Assembly: GCA_964246745.1 (NCBI GenBank)
Contig: CAXTRK010000006.1
Coordinates: 71,654-135,653, forward strand
Source: Lichenicoccus sp964246745
Lineage (GTDB): Bacteria > Pseudomonadota > Alphaproteobacteria > Acetobacterales > Acetobacteraceae
Reading direction: 5' to 3'
Length of the DNA stretch: 64,000 nt
A model generated the notes under the pieces. It saw nothing but the letters and a program-made list of their open reading frames with translations, was not told the DNA's origin and made no database searches. The translations under genes were made by a program, and so were the position numbers. This document shows positions 26,116 to 34,927 of this stretch, piece by piece; position 1 is the stretch's first letter, and the number at the start of each line of letters is the position of its first letter.

Positions 26116-27141
26116 TCAGGCCAGGCGCTGCTTGATCGCCTCGGCCAGTCCCGCCGTATCGGCCGAGCCGCCGAGATCGCGCGTGCGCACGCCGGCGGTG
26201 AGCACGGTATCATTGATGGCGCTGGTCAACCTGAGGGCGAGGTCCTTGCGTCCGACATGCCGCAGCATGATCTCTGCGGCAAGCAGCAGTGCCAGCGGGT
26301 TGGCGATGCCCTTTCCGGCAATGTCCGGCGCGGAGCCATGCACCGCCTCGAAGATTGCGGCATCGTCGCCGATATTGGCGCCTGGCGCCATGCCGAGGCC
26401 GCCGACCAGCCCCGCGATCAGATCGGACAGGATGTCGCCGAACAGGTTGGTGGTGACGATCACATCGTATTGCCACGGATCAAGCACGAGCTGCATCGCG
26501 CAGGCGTCAACGATGCGGTCGTTCATCTCGATCCGGCCTTCGTACTCCTTGGCCACTTCACGGCCGACATCGAGAAACAGGCCAGTCAATGCCTTGAGGA
26601 TGTTGGCCTTGTGAACGATGGTGACCTTCTTGCGGCCGTTCTTCACGGCATAGTCGAAGGCATAGCGGACGATCCGCCGGCACTCGGTCCGCGAGTTGAA
26701 GCCCGACGAGATCGCCACCGCCTTCGGATCATGTCCGATCGGCATGTAGTGCTCCATCGCCGCGTAGAAGCCTTCGAGGTTCTCGCGCACCAGCACGATG
26801 TCGATATTGTCGAAACGGCCGCCTTGGATCAGCGTCCGCGACGGGCGCAGATTGGCATACAGCTCGAATTCCTGCCGCAATGTCACGTTGATCGACTTGA
26901 AGCCGCCGCCGACCGGCGTCGTCAGCGGGCCCTTCAAGGCAAGCCCGGTGCGCCGGATGCTCTCCAGCGTCTTGAGCGGCAACGGGTCGCCGGTCTCGGT
27001 CAGCGCCGAGACGCCGGCGAGCTGCCTGTCCCAGACGAACGGCGCGCCGAGCACGTCGAGGATGCCGACCACCGCATCGACGATCTCCGGGCCGATGCCG
27101 TCTCCGGGGATCAGGGTCGCCGGGATTGTGCCGGTGGTCAT
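26116..27141 (-). CDS. NAD-type isocitrate/isopropylmalate dehydrogenase family enzyme, probably isocitrate dehydrogenase
   Basis: 341 residues. It starts PATLIPGDGIGPEIVDAV and has ALKGPLTTPVGGGFKSINV, LYANLRPSRTL, LVRENLEGFYAAMEHY, KANILKALTGLFLDV and FEAVHGSAPDIAGKGIANP, the beta-decarboxylating dehydrogenase pattern. The phospho-loop sequence around TTPVGGGFKSINVTLRQ resembles the short NAD-dependent isocitrate dehydrogenases of alphaproteobacteria more than LeuB. Homoisocitrate or tartrate dehydrogenase activity remains possible. It is 30 bp downstream of pepP on the same strand. Confidence 0.85.
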   Translation of the reverse strand: MTTGTIPATLIPGDGIGPEIVDAVVGILDVLGAPFVWDRQLAGVSALTETGDPLPLKTLESIRRTGLALKGPLTTPVGGGFKSINVTLRQEFELYANLRPSRTLIQGGRFDNIDIVLVRENLEGFYAAMEHYMPIGHDPKAVAISSGFNSRTECRRIVRYAFDYAVKNGRKKVTIVHKANILKALTGLFLDVGREVAKEYEGRIEMNDRIVDACAMQLVLDPWQYDVIVTTNLFGDILSDLIAGLVGGLGMAPGANIGDDAAIFEAVHGSAPDIAGKGIANPLALLLAAEIMLRHVGRKDLALRLTSAINDTVLTAGVRTRDLGGSADTAGLAEAIKQRLA

Positions 27142-27171
27142 CGCGCTCTCGCTCCTCTGCGCTGGCGGGGT

Positions 27172-28941
27172 TCAGCTCGTCCCGAGCGGGGCGCAGCAGC
27201 GGCCGAGCCATTCCGCGGCCAGCCCTTCCAGGGCAGGGCCGATCTCCGCCTGGACGCGAGCGTGATAGGCGTCGATCCAGTCCCGTTCAAGCCCGCTGAG
27301 CTGGCCAGTCTCGATCAGCCGACGCTCGAGCGGCGCCAGCGTCAGGGTCTCGAACCCGAGGAACGGCTTGGCGGCGCCGGTGACCTCGGCAGGCCGCGCC
27401 AACAGCAGGTTTTCGATGCGCATGCCGTAGGCGCCTGGAAGGTAATAGCCCGGCTCGTCGGACAGGATCATTCCGGGTTCGATCGCCACCGGCTTGCCGC
27501 GCGGATGAATGCCGCAGGGGCCCTCATGCACGGCGAGATAGCTGCCGATGCCGTGGCCGGTGCCGTGATCGTAATCGAGCCCGGCCTCCCACAAGGCGGT
27601 GCGTGCCAGGCTGTCCAGGCGCGGCCCCGCGGTGCCGGCGGGGAAGCGGACCGCGGCAATGGCGATATGGCCGCGCAGCACGCGTGTATAGTGATCGCGC
27701 ACGCTGTCCGGCGCCATGCCCGGCCCGGTCCAGACGGTGCGGGTCACGTCGGTGGTGCCGTCGACATACTGGCCGCCGCTGTCGATAAGATAGACTTCGT
27801 TCGCGCCGAGCAGCCGGTCCGTCTCAGGTGTCACCCGGTAATGGATAATGGCGCCGTTCGGCCCGGAGCCGGAGATCGCGGGGAAGCTCTCTCCTCGATA
27901 CAAGGGCGAGTCCGCGCGGAACGCATCGAGCCTGGCTGCCGCTTCGCTCTCGCTGGCCGCCGCCCCGTGCTCGTCGAGCCAATGCAGGAAGCGGCAGAGT
28001 GCGATGCCGTCGCGGTGATGCGCGGCGCGCGCGCCGTCCTGTTCGACCGCGTTCTTGCGCGCCTTTGGCAGCAGGCATGGATCGGCGCCCGCGCTCACGC
28101 AAGCGCCCGCGCGGCCCAGGCGCTGCGCGAACCAGACCGCGCTGCCGCCCGCATCCAGCCGGATTTTTTGCCCAGCAAGCCCGTCAAGCACTCCCGCCAT
28201 CGCGTCCGGCGCCTCGATGCGCACCGAATTGCCCAGCCACTGCCGCGTTGCGGGCGGCAGCTTGCGCGGGTCCATGAACAGGGTCACGCTCTCGTCGGCG
28301 CGGAGCAGCGCGAAGCCGAGTGCCACCGGCGTGAACGGCACGTCGCCGCCACGTATGTTCAGCAGCCATGCGAGCGAGGCAGGATCGCTCAGCACCACGG
28401 CGTCCTCGCCGGCTTCGCGCAGCACGCCCGCGATGGCGTGCCGCTTTTCCGCGGATGCGAGCCCGGCCTGCTCAAGCGCGTGCGGCAAGGCCGGCTCCAG
28501 CGGCGGCGGCGGCCGCCCGTCCCAAACCGCATCAACGGGATTGGGCGAGAGTGGCACCAGCGTCACGCCTGGGGTTTCGTAGCGCGCGAGCTGGTCCTGG
28601 CTCATCAGCCAGGGATCATAGCCGATACGGCCAGGCCGCTTGGCGAGCCAGCTCTCGGGCGGCGTCTCGATCATATGCTCGCGGCTCCACAACGAGCCGT
28701 CGGTCTGGGCGGCAAGCTGGAGCACATAGCGTCCGTCCGAAAACACCGCCGCTTCGCGCTCGAGCACGATGGCGACGCCCGCGCTGCCGGTGAAGCCGGT
28801 GAGCCACGCCAGCCGCTCGGAACCCGCCGCGACATACTCGCCCAGATGCTCATCCGCCCGCGGCAGAATGAAGCCGTCCACACCGGCCGCGCTGAGGGCC
28901 GCGCGCAAGAGTTCGAGTTTCCGGCCAGGCATTGTGTTCAT
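27172..28941 (-). CDS. pepP: Xaa-Pro aminopeptidase (aminopeptidase P)
   Basis: 589 residues, the three-domain long form. The M24 pita-bread catalytic domain has all five metal ligands: Asp in VYLIDSGGQY, Asp in GTTDVTRTVW, His in DHGTGHGIGSYL, Glu in ILSDEPGYY and Glu in GMRIENLLLA. Two creatinase-like N-terminal domains precede it (DGFILPRADEHLGEY; AWLTGFTGSAG). It removes the N-terminal residue from peptides with Pro at position 2. The ATG at 28941 gives the usual N-terminus. Confidence 0.93.
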   Translation of the reverse strand: MNTMPGRKLELLRAALSAAGVDGFILPRADEHLGEYVAAGSERLAWLTGFTGSAGVAIVLEREAAVFSDGRYVLQLAAQTDGSLWSREHMIETPPESWLAKRPGRIGYDPWLMSQDQLARYETPGVTLVPLSPNPVDAVWDGRPPPPLEPALPHALEQAGLASAEKRHAIAGVLREAGEDAVVLSDPASLAWLLNIRGGDVPFTPVALGFALLRADESVTLFMDPRKLPPATRQWLGNSVRIEAPDAMAGVLDGLAGQKIRLDAGGSAVWFAQRLGRAGACVSAGADPCLLPKARKNAVEQDGARAAHHRDGIALCRFLHWLDEHGAAASESEAAARLDAFRADSPLYRGESFPAISGSGPNGAIIHYRVTPETDRLLGANEVYLIDSGGQYVDGTTDVTRTVWTGPGMAPDSVRDHYTRVLRGHIAIAAVRFPAGTAGPRLDSLARTALWEAGLDYDHGTGHGIGSYLAVHEGPCGIHPRGKPVAIEPGMILSDEPGYYLPGAYGMRIENLLLARPAEVTGAAKPFLGFETLTLAPLERRLIETGQLSGLERDWIDAYHARVQAEIGPALEGLAAEWLGRCCAPLGTS

Positions 28942-29403
28942 CCGCGATGCTCCTCGAGGCGAAAGCGAGAGCCGGGCACCGTGCCAGGAAGCGTGCTCCG
29001 CTGGAGGCGCGATGGCGGTGCGGCCCTTCCAGCCTGGCTTACATGACTGAGCGATACAGCAGGTCGCCACTCCAGGCGAATCTTTCGCGTCGAGTGTTCC
29101 CGCGCCGGGCGATGCGCAGCCTGTCACGGTCACTGCCCCGAAGGAGCTGAACCGGGTTGGATTTCAGCTCCACGAGCAGTTCCGCCCGGACGCGTCGGCT
29201 GGAGTCAGGAGATGAGGTGCCAAAGGCATTCTTGACCTCGGCCGCATCGAGGGCGCGCGCTGATCGGCTGGACGACGTCCAAGTCGGTTATCACCGGAGG
29301 TTTCATCCCCATGTTCGCGCTTGGAATTCTGCGTCCAGGCTGGACTGCAAGTGGGGCTGGTAAACAGGCAGCCTTCGCATTGCTCACGAACTGGCTGACG
29401 TTT
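28942..29403. other. 462 bp without a supported gene
   Basis: Short open frames exist on both strands but none has a start context or recognisable sequence. The region marks the change from GC-rich housekeeping DNA to the lower-GC islet that begins at 29404, so it may contain an old junction. No flanking repeat was found. Confidence 0.5.
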
Positions 29404-30216
29404 CTAATTGGACTTGATCACATCAACCAGCCAGCCTGCCGCAGCGCCATAGGCCATCACCGAGAAAGAAATCATCACGATAAACGTGACGATCGACGAG
29501 CGATTACCCATAAAAGCTAACAGGCTGACTCGCCAGTCTTTGTCATCAGAGATGCCAACTTTAGCTACATACCCAGTAAGGGACATGTGTAGCTGCGCAA
29601 GAAGCGCCATTAACGCCACGAATATCACAAGCATCAATCCAACCACATAGTACCAAATGTGGAGGACTGTTTTAAATCCAAAAATATGAAGCATGTCAGG
29701 CAAACTGGCTATACGGTAACCCTGCTGTTGAGCGCGTACAACGGACGTTATGATACCATCTTCCACAAGGTTAACCGTGACTAACATTCCCCAGCACACC
29801 AAAAGCATAATGAGAACGCGGCTGACCCAACTTCTTGAGTTGAATACCTCTGACCGTCTCATGCGGACCGCGAAGATGATTGTACTAACCGCAGTCGCGT
29901 ACACTACCAGACGCACGATGGAAGTAACCAGCGTTCCGTACTTCATGATAGCTACAACTCCAAAAACTACAGCAACACAAATCAAGATCATAAAAGCCGG
30001 ATAGTCCTCACCATCCCCGGAAGTGCGTGGCTGATGCGGAGATGCCGGATAAAAATGCTGATGAACAATCCGATCAACTTTGGTGATCGTGACAGCAGGT
30101 CCGACCTGCCTTAGAGGTTCTCCTCGACCTTTAATCAGCGGGTCTAGGATCACTGTGACGACCCACCCTATCAGGCCGCTAAGAATTAGCTCAGGGAGCT
30201 TGTTTACCAAGTCCAT
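29404..30216 (-). CDS. Membrane protein of unknown function, 270 aa
   Basis: About six hydrophobic helices: residues 10-25, 75-95, 97-115, 130-152, 183-215 and 240-265. A hydrophilic loop rich in His/Pro lies after the first (HQHFYPASPHQPRTSGDGED). No family was recognised. Base composition is visibly lower in GC than the neighbours and codon choice is more relaxed (many ATA, AAA, TTA codons), consistent with horizontal transfer. It lies downstream of higA on the same strand with a 127 bp gap, so it could belong to the same acquired unit. Confidence 0.75.
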   Translation of the reverse strand: MDLVNKLPELILSGLIGWVVTVILDPLIKGRGEPLRQVGPAVTITKVDRIVHQHFYPASPHQPRTSGDGEDYPAFMILICVAVVFGVVAIMKYGTLVTSIVRLVVYATAVSTIIFAVRMRRSEVFNSRSWVSRVLIMLLVCWGMLVTVNLVEDGIITSVVRAQQQGYRIASLPDMLHIFGFKTVLHIWYYVVGLMLVIFVALMALLAQLHMSLTGYVAKVGISDDKDWRVSLLAFMGNRSSIVTFIVMISFSVMAYGAAAGWLVDVIKSN

Positions 30217-30343
30217 TTCGAATCAGCGCTTCTGGTGCTGATGCCGCCGGCGGTGGTCTCGTGGCATAGGACATTGATGCACGTCGTCTGGTGGACGCGC
30301 CTGCCGCTGCCCGCGCGTGCTATGTGTCTTTTTGTCGGTTTGG

Positions 30344-30670
30344 TCAAACGAGCGACGGTCCCGAACCGAGCGGCTTGCCCTTGAAGGGGGCGACCTTGAT
30401 CTCTCCTTCACGCTTGCGAGCCTGGGCAATATCAAAGCTGTTCTGCATACGCATCAGCGTGTCCATCGAAACGCCAAAAGCTTTTTCGATTCGCAGCGCC
30501 ATTTCAGACGAAAGGTGAGCGCGCTCGTTCAGCAGCGCCGACAGCGCAGGGCGCGTCACGCCCAACACCGTCGCCGCATCTGTCACTGACAGACCAAGGG
30601 CCTCGATAACCTCGCTTTTTACAAACCCGCCGGGATGGGCGGGATTTTTCATACGAACGCCTTGCATCAT
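30344..30670 (-). CDS. higA: HigA-type antitoxin
   Basis: 108 residues with an Xre-type helix-turn-helix (GGFVKSEVIEALGLSVTDAA, TVLGVTRPALSALLNERAHL) and the HPGGFVKSEV start typical of HigA antitoxins. HigA neutralises HigB and represses the operon. The start is ambiguous: ATGs at 30682, 30670, 30667 and 30652 are in frame. 30670 lies 12 bases from a GGAG, while 30682 directly abuts it. It follows higB by a short gap, the reversed gene order usual for higBA. Confidence 0.85.
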   Translation of the reverse strand: MMQGVRMKNPAHPGGFVKSEVIEALGLSVTDAATVLGVTRPALSALLNERAHLSSEMALRIEKAFGVSMDTLMRMQNSFDIAQARKREGEIKVAPFKGKPLGSGPSLV

Positions 30671-30685
30671 GCTTATGACCATCTC

Positions 30686-30976
30686 CTAGTGGTAATCCTC
30701 GTAATCAAGGTCGGTGATTTCGATCTGGTCCTGACAGATGCGAAACGTGATGCGCCAGTTCTTCGTTACAAATAAACTCCAGGTGCCTTTGCGACCGCCG
30801 GTCAGCAAATGCGCCTTCCAGCTTGGCACCGTCCGCAATTCGTCCTCTTGCTCCATGTCTTGGAGAAAAGAAACGATGCGCCTGAGCTTATCCACCACGG
30901 CGGCTTGCACTCCAGATGCGTCATCATTCTCAATCAGACGGCGTAAGCCTTTATGGTTTACATTTCTGATCTTCAT
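30686..30976 (-). CDS. higB: HigB/RelE-family mRNA interferase toxin
   Basis: 96 residues. It has the HigB pattern GLRRLIENDDASGVQA, RRIVSFLQDME, PSWKAHLLTGGRKGTWSLFV and NWRITFRICQDQIEITDLDYED with the C-terminal Tyr-His. Such toxins cleave mRNA on the ribosome. It is the first gene of the higBA pair, with a candidate promoter and palindrome immediately upstream. Confidence 0.9.
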   Translation of the reverse strand: MKIRNVNHKGLRRLIENDDASGVQAAVVDKLRRIVSFLQDMEQEDELRTVPSWKAHLLTGGRKGTWSLFVTKNWRITFRICQDQIEITDLDYEDYH

Positions 30977-30982
30977 ACAGGA

Positions 30983-31010
30983 ACTTTGCTGAAAGTACGT
31001 TGCCTGTCAA
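30983..31010 (-). promoter_or_regulatory. Candidate higBA promoter/operator
   Basis: Read on the minus strand, a perfect -35 TTGACA lies at 31005-31010. Downstream, just before the higB ATG, a 14 bp inverted repeat ACTTT-N4-AAAGT occupies 30983-30996. HigA-type repressors bind short palindromes overlapping their promoter, so this is a likely operator. No strong -10 hexamer was recognised, so promoter assignment is tentative. Confidence 0.45.
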
Positions 31011-31076
31011 GTGACACATTACGGCTCTTTCGTACCATTCTTGCAAATGAGCATGTCCCACAATCCTGCACCCCGG

Positions 31077-31436
31077 CTAATGTCGTATGCCGACCTCGAC
31101 CGGGCTCTGCGCTCCGGCTAGTCCGGGATTGACCGGAGGCACCGGATTTGCGTCGATATACGCGCCGCCGAACCTGCCGATTGCGGCTCCGGTGCTGGGA
31201 TCACGCACCGCCTCCGCGGGATCGTGGATTTCCTGGTTCGGCATGGGAGCGGGACGGAACCGCCTGCCGCGCACCACCAGGTTTGACTCGGCTGGCGCCT
31301 TGAGCGCGGCAGGTTTGGGCCGCGCCGCGTCGTGTCGTGCTGCCTGATGATGCGGCGGCGGATGCGCGGCCTTGGCGGCATCGGTCGGCGTGCCGCCGAA
31401 TGCCGCCAGCATTCCGAATGCCGCGAGGCGCCTCAT
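31077..31436 (-). CDS. Small secreted Pro/Ala-rich protein coupled to alaS
   Basis: 119 residues. A short hydrophobic start (MRRLAAFGMLAAFGGTPTDA) may be a signal peptide. A His/Ala/Pro-rich stretch and an Arg-rich segment (NLVVRGRRFRPAPMP) follow. Its ATG overlaps the alaS stop by 4 bp (ATGA), implying translational coupling. No family recognised; gene status is supported mainly by the overlap and open frame. Confidence 0.55.
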   Translation of the reverse strand: MRRLAAFGMLAAFGGTPTDAAKAAHPPPHHQAARHDAARPKPAALKAPAESNLVVRGRRFRPAPMPNQEIHDPAEAVRDPSTGAAIGRFGGAYIDANPVPPVNPGLAGAQSPVEVGIRH

Positions 31437-34150
31437 GCCGCCGCATGCCGGGCGGCAATCGCGCTGCGGATCGCGGCAAACGCCTCCTCGGTGCGCGAGG
31501 CATCCGGAGCGCCGGCCTGCGCGATGTCGCGTCGGCCGCCGCCCTTGCCGCCAATCGCGGTCGCGGCGGCCCTCACGAGGGACGCCGCGTCGAGTTCGCC
31601 GAGCAGATCCGTCGAGACCGCGACTACCAGGCTCAATCGGTTCTCCGCGGTGGAAGTGAGCGCCACCACGCCCGGACCGATTTGCCTGCCGATGGTGTCC
31701 ACCAGGGCCTTCAACTCGCGCGCCGGCACTCCGCCCATGTTGCGCGCGGCAAGCGTGACACCGGCGACCTGTTCCGCGGCAGGTGCGCTTTCCGCGCCCA
31801 GCGCCAGCTTGCGTTGCACCTCCGAGAGCTGGCGTTCAAGGCTGCGCCGCTCGTTCACCAGTTGGGCCACGCGTGCTCCGACATCGGCCACCGGAACACG
31901 CAGCAATGCCGCCGCTTGCGCCAGGCGCTGCTCGGCGAGCGCGACCACCTGTTCAGCGGCGCTGCCGGTGACCGCCTCGATGCGGCGCACGCCGGCGGCG
32001 ACTCCGGACTCGGAGGTGATCCGGAATAGCCCGATATCGCCGGTACGCGCGACATGGGTGCCGCCGCACAGCTCGATCGAATAGGCCGGTCTGGCGGACG
32101 TGGGGTCATCCGCCAGACCCATCGACACGACACGCACCTCGTCGCCGTACTTCTCGCCGAACAGCGCCATCGCGCCCCCGGCGACCGCCTGCTCCGGCGT
32201 CATCAGCCGAGTGCCGACCTCGCTGTTCTCGCGTATGCGGGCGTTCACCTCAGCCTCGACGGCGGCAATCTCCGCGGGCTCGATCGGCCGCGGCTGGCTG
32301 ACATCGAAACGCAGCCGGTCCGGCGCGTTCAGGCTGCCCTTCTGGGTGACATGCGTGCCGAGCTGCCGCCGCAGCGCCTCGTGCAGCAGATGAGTCGCGG
32401 AATGATGCGCCCGTATCGCGGCCCTGCGCGTATGGTCCACCATAGCCGTGACCGCCATGCCGACGACGGCCGAGCCAGCGACCACGCGCCCGACATGGAT
32501 GAACAGCGCGCCCAGCTTCTTCTGCGTGTCGATGATCTCGATCTCCAGCCCGGCGGCGGTGATGCGTCCGGCATCGCCCACCTGTCCGCCGCTTTCGGCA
32601 TAGAACGGCGTCTGGTTGAGGAGTACGGACACGGTCTCGCCTGCCGCGGCGCGTGTCCGCTGCTCGCCGCCCACGATCAGGGCGGTGATCTCCGCCTCTG
32701 CCTGCTCGGTGGCGTAGCCAAGGAAATCGGAGCCGCCGTCAAGCCGCTCGCGCAGTTCGAAATAGACCTGTTCGGTGGCGGCTTCGCCAGAGCCCGACCA
32801 GGCGGCACGGGCGCGTGCGCGCTGTGCCGCCATTGCCGTCTCGAAGCCCGCGAGATCGACAGTGCGGCCAGTTTCGCGCAGCGCGTCCTGGGTCAGGTCG
32901 AGCGGAAAGCCGAACGTGTCGTAGAGCCTGAAGGCCACGTCGCCGGCAAGCGTGCGGCTGTCGCCGAGACGGGCGGCCTCCTCGGAGAGCAAGGCGAGGC
33001 CGCGTTCCAGCAGGCTTTTGAAACGGTCCTCCTCCAGACGCATGGTCTCACGGATCAGCGGCTCGGCTCGCACCAGTTCCGGATAGGCGGCGCCCATCTG
33101 CCGTATCAGGCTTGGCAGCAGCTTGTAGAAGACCGGCTCCGTGGTGCCCATCAGATGCAGATGACGCATCGCCCGACGCATGATCCGGCGCAGCACATAA
33201 CCACGCCCGTCGCGTGCCGGGAGCACTCCGTCGGCGATCAGGAAGGCGGTCGAACGCAGATGGTCGGCGACGACGCGGTGGCTGGTCTTGAACGGGCCAT
33301 CCGGCGCCTGGCCGGTGGCGTCGGCGGAGGCCAGGATCAGCGCGCGCAGCGTGTCGGTATCGTAATTGTCACGCTTGCCCTGCAGGATGGCCGCGAACCG
33401 CTCCAGTCCCAGTCCGGTGTCGATCGAGGGGCGGGGCAAACGCGCGCGCGTGCCCGGCGGGTCCTCGAAATATTGCATAAAGACGAGATTCCAGATCTCG
33501 ACGAAGCGGTCGCCATCCTCGTCCGGCGAGCCGGGGGGACCGCCTGACACCTGGTCGCCATGGTCGTAGAACAGCTCCGAACTCGGCCCGCACGGACCGG
33601 TGTCGCCCATCCGCCAGAAATTGTCGTCGGTCGGAATACGGATGATCCGGCTGTCCGGCAGACCCGCGATCCGCTTCCACAGCAAGGCCGCTTCATCGTC
33701 ATCGGCATAGACGGTAGCCAGCAGGCGGTCCGCGGGCAGCCCGAACTCGCGCGTGACCAGATGCCAGGCGAGCTCGATGGCGAGCGGCTTGAAATAATCA
33801 CCGAAGGAGAAATTGCCGAGCATTTCGAAGAAGGTGTGATGGCGCGCGGTATAGCCGACATTGTCGAGGTCGTTATGCTTGCCGCCGGCGCGCACAACCT
33901 TCTGAGCGCTGGCTGCGCGCCGATAGGGCGGTGTCTCCTGGCCGGTAAACAGGTTCTTGAACTGCACCATCCCGGCATTGGTGAACAGCAGAGTTGGATC
34001 GTTGCGCGGCACCAGCGGCGAAGAGGGCACCACCTGATGTCCGTTTTCCGCGAAATAGTCCAGGAACCGGGCGCGGATGTCATTGCTGCTGGGGCCGGTC
34101 GGGGCGGGGCTGCTCGGCATGGGTGCGACGGATGATCCTGGAGGCTGCAT
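31433..34150 (-). CDS. alaS: Alanyl-tRNA synthetase
   Basis: 905 residues. Class II aminoacylation core is at the N-terminus (NDIRARFLDYFAENGHQVV; NPTLLFTNAGM-type segment RNDPTLLFTNAGMVQF). The editing domain carries the zinc motif HHSATHLLHEALR and the later CGGTH sequence. The C-terminal DHHA1 domain contains the GGKGGGRRDIAQAG motif. ATG 34150 gives a Pro/Ser-rich leader; ATG 34120 may be the true start. It charges tRNA-Ala and edits mischarged Ser/Gly. Confidence 0.97.
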   Translation of the reverse strand: MQPPGSSVAPMPSSPAPTGPSSNDIRARFLDYFAENGHQVVPSSPLVPRNDPTLLFTNAGMVQFKNLFTGQETPPYRRAASAQKVVRAGGKHNDLDNVGYTARHHTFFEMLGNFSFGDYFKPLAIELAWHLVTREFGLPADRLLATVYADDDEAALLWKRIAGLPDSRIIRIPTDDNFWRMGDTGPCGPSSELFYDHGDQVSGGPPGSPDEDGDRFVEIWNLVFMQYFEDPPGTRARLPRPSIDTGLGLERFAAILQGKRDNYDTDTLRALILASADATGQAPDGPFKTSHRVVADHLRSTAFLIADGVLPARDGRGYVLRRIMRRAMRHLHLMGTTEPVFYKLLPSLIRQMGAAYPELVRAEPLIRETMRLEEDRFKSLLERGLALLSEEAARLGDSRTLAGDVAFRLYDTFGFPLDLTQDALRETGRTVDLAGFETAMAAQRARARAAWSGSGEAATEQVYFELRERLDGGSDFLGYATEQAEAEITALIVGGEQRTRAAAGETVSVLLNQTPFYAESGGQVGDAGRITAAGLEIEIIDTQKKLGALFIHVGRVVAGSAVVGMAVTAMVDHTRRAAIRAHHSATHLLHEALRRQLGTHVTQKGSLNAPDRLRFDVSQPRPIEPAEIAAVEAEVNARIRENSEVGTRLMTPEQAVAGGAMALFGEKYGDEVRVVSMGLADDPTSARPAYSIELCGGTHVARTGDIGLFRITSESGVAAGVRRIEAVTGSAAEQVVALAEQRLAQAAALLRVPVADVGARVAQLVNERRSLERQLSEVQRKLALGAESAPAAEQVAGVTLAARNMGGVPARELKALVDTIGRQIGPGVVALTSTAENRLSLVVAVSTDLLGELDAASLVRAAATAIGGKGGGRRDIAQAGAPDASRTEEAFAAIRSAIAARHAAA

Positions 34151-34321
34151 TGCGATAGTAGCACCTAGCGCACGCCTGCTCCCGGCGCCAGTTCAGGGCG
34201 CCAAATCAGGGCGTTGATGGAAGCCGCTCCATCATTGCCCGTTTTGTTGCGGCTTGGCCTGGATCAAGATCGGAGTGGCATGATTCCGGCTATGTCCACG
34301 CCGCAGGCCTCGCTTGTGCGC

Positions 34322-34795
34322 TCACCGAAACACCAGCCGGCGGGACATGGTGAAATTCGAGAACATGCCGGCGCCGGTGCCTCCCACAAGCGCCAAGACC
34401 GGATGGGTATGGCAGATCGGCACAAGATGCAGGAGTGTCAGCACCGTGCCGCGGTTAAGCAGGAAGCCAAGTGAGTTGGCCGCCAGGAAGGTGCCCCACT
34501 GACGCAGCATGCCGCCGGTCCGCCCGATGCCGTGGAAGGTCCACAGACGGTTCATCAGCCAGTTCGCCGAGGCGGCGACGAAGTAGGATACCAAGGCGGC
34601 CGCGGTCAGGCCGATCACGCCCTTCAGCGTATAGACAGTCGCGGTGTCCCAGCAGAATCCCAGCAGACCGACCACGCCAAATCGGAAGAACTGATGCGCC
34701 AACTGCCGCCTGGCCGGCGTCAAGATCGCGCGGGCGAAACCAGGGCGGCGTCGATGAGTGACCAGCGCAATGTCCGCCTCGGTGGCGTCGACCAT
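34322..34795 (-). CDS. GtrA-family membrane protein
   Basis: 157 residues with four transmembrane helices. It matches the GtrA signature: FFRFGVVGLLGFCWDTATVY, ASANWLMNRLWTF, NSLGFLLNRGTVLTLL and ending SNFTMSRRLVFR. GtrA proteins are thought to flip or move lipid-linked sugars. ATG 34795 is preceded by GGAG at a good distance; ATGs at 34810 and 34870 are in frame, but the latter abuts the ompA terminator. No glycosyltransferase is adjacent, so the linked substrate is unknown. Confidence 0.85.
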   Translation of the reverse strand: MVDATEADIALVTHRRRPGFARAILTPARRQLAHQFFRFGVVGLLGFCWDTATVYTLKGVIGLTAAALVSYFVAASANWLMNRLWTFHGIGRTGGMLRQWGTFLAANSLGFLLNRGTVLTLLHLVPICHTHPVLALVGGTGAGMFSNFTMSRRLVFR

Positions 34796-34875
34796 GATGT
34801 CTCCGTTCATCTCTAAGGCTGTCCCACGCGGTCTCAGGCGAAGAGATTCTAAAGCAAGAGTCTTGATCATCCACT

Positions 34876-34906
34876 AATAAAAAGGGCACCTCTCGGTGCC
34901 CTTTTC
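34876..34906 (-). terminator. Rho-independent terminator of ompA
   Basis: On the minus strand, AAAAGGGCACC and GGTGCCCTTTT form an 11 bp perfect stem around a GAGA tetraloop, followed by further T residues. It starts 21 bp beyond the ompA stop, so it ends that transcript; it is one of the clearest terminators in the window. Confidence 0.92.
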
Positions 34907-34927
34907 GTGAAAAAAAGAAACGGTCGA

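Noticed and set aside
25744..29046. An 1100-codon open frame on the plus strand
   Set aside because: It runs antisense through the EAL-like, isocitrate dehydrogenase and pepP genes, whose motifs are unambiguous; long antisense frames are expected at this GC content.
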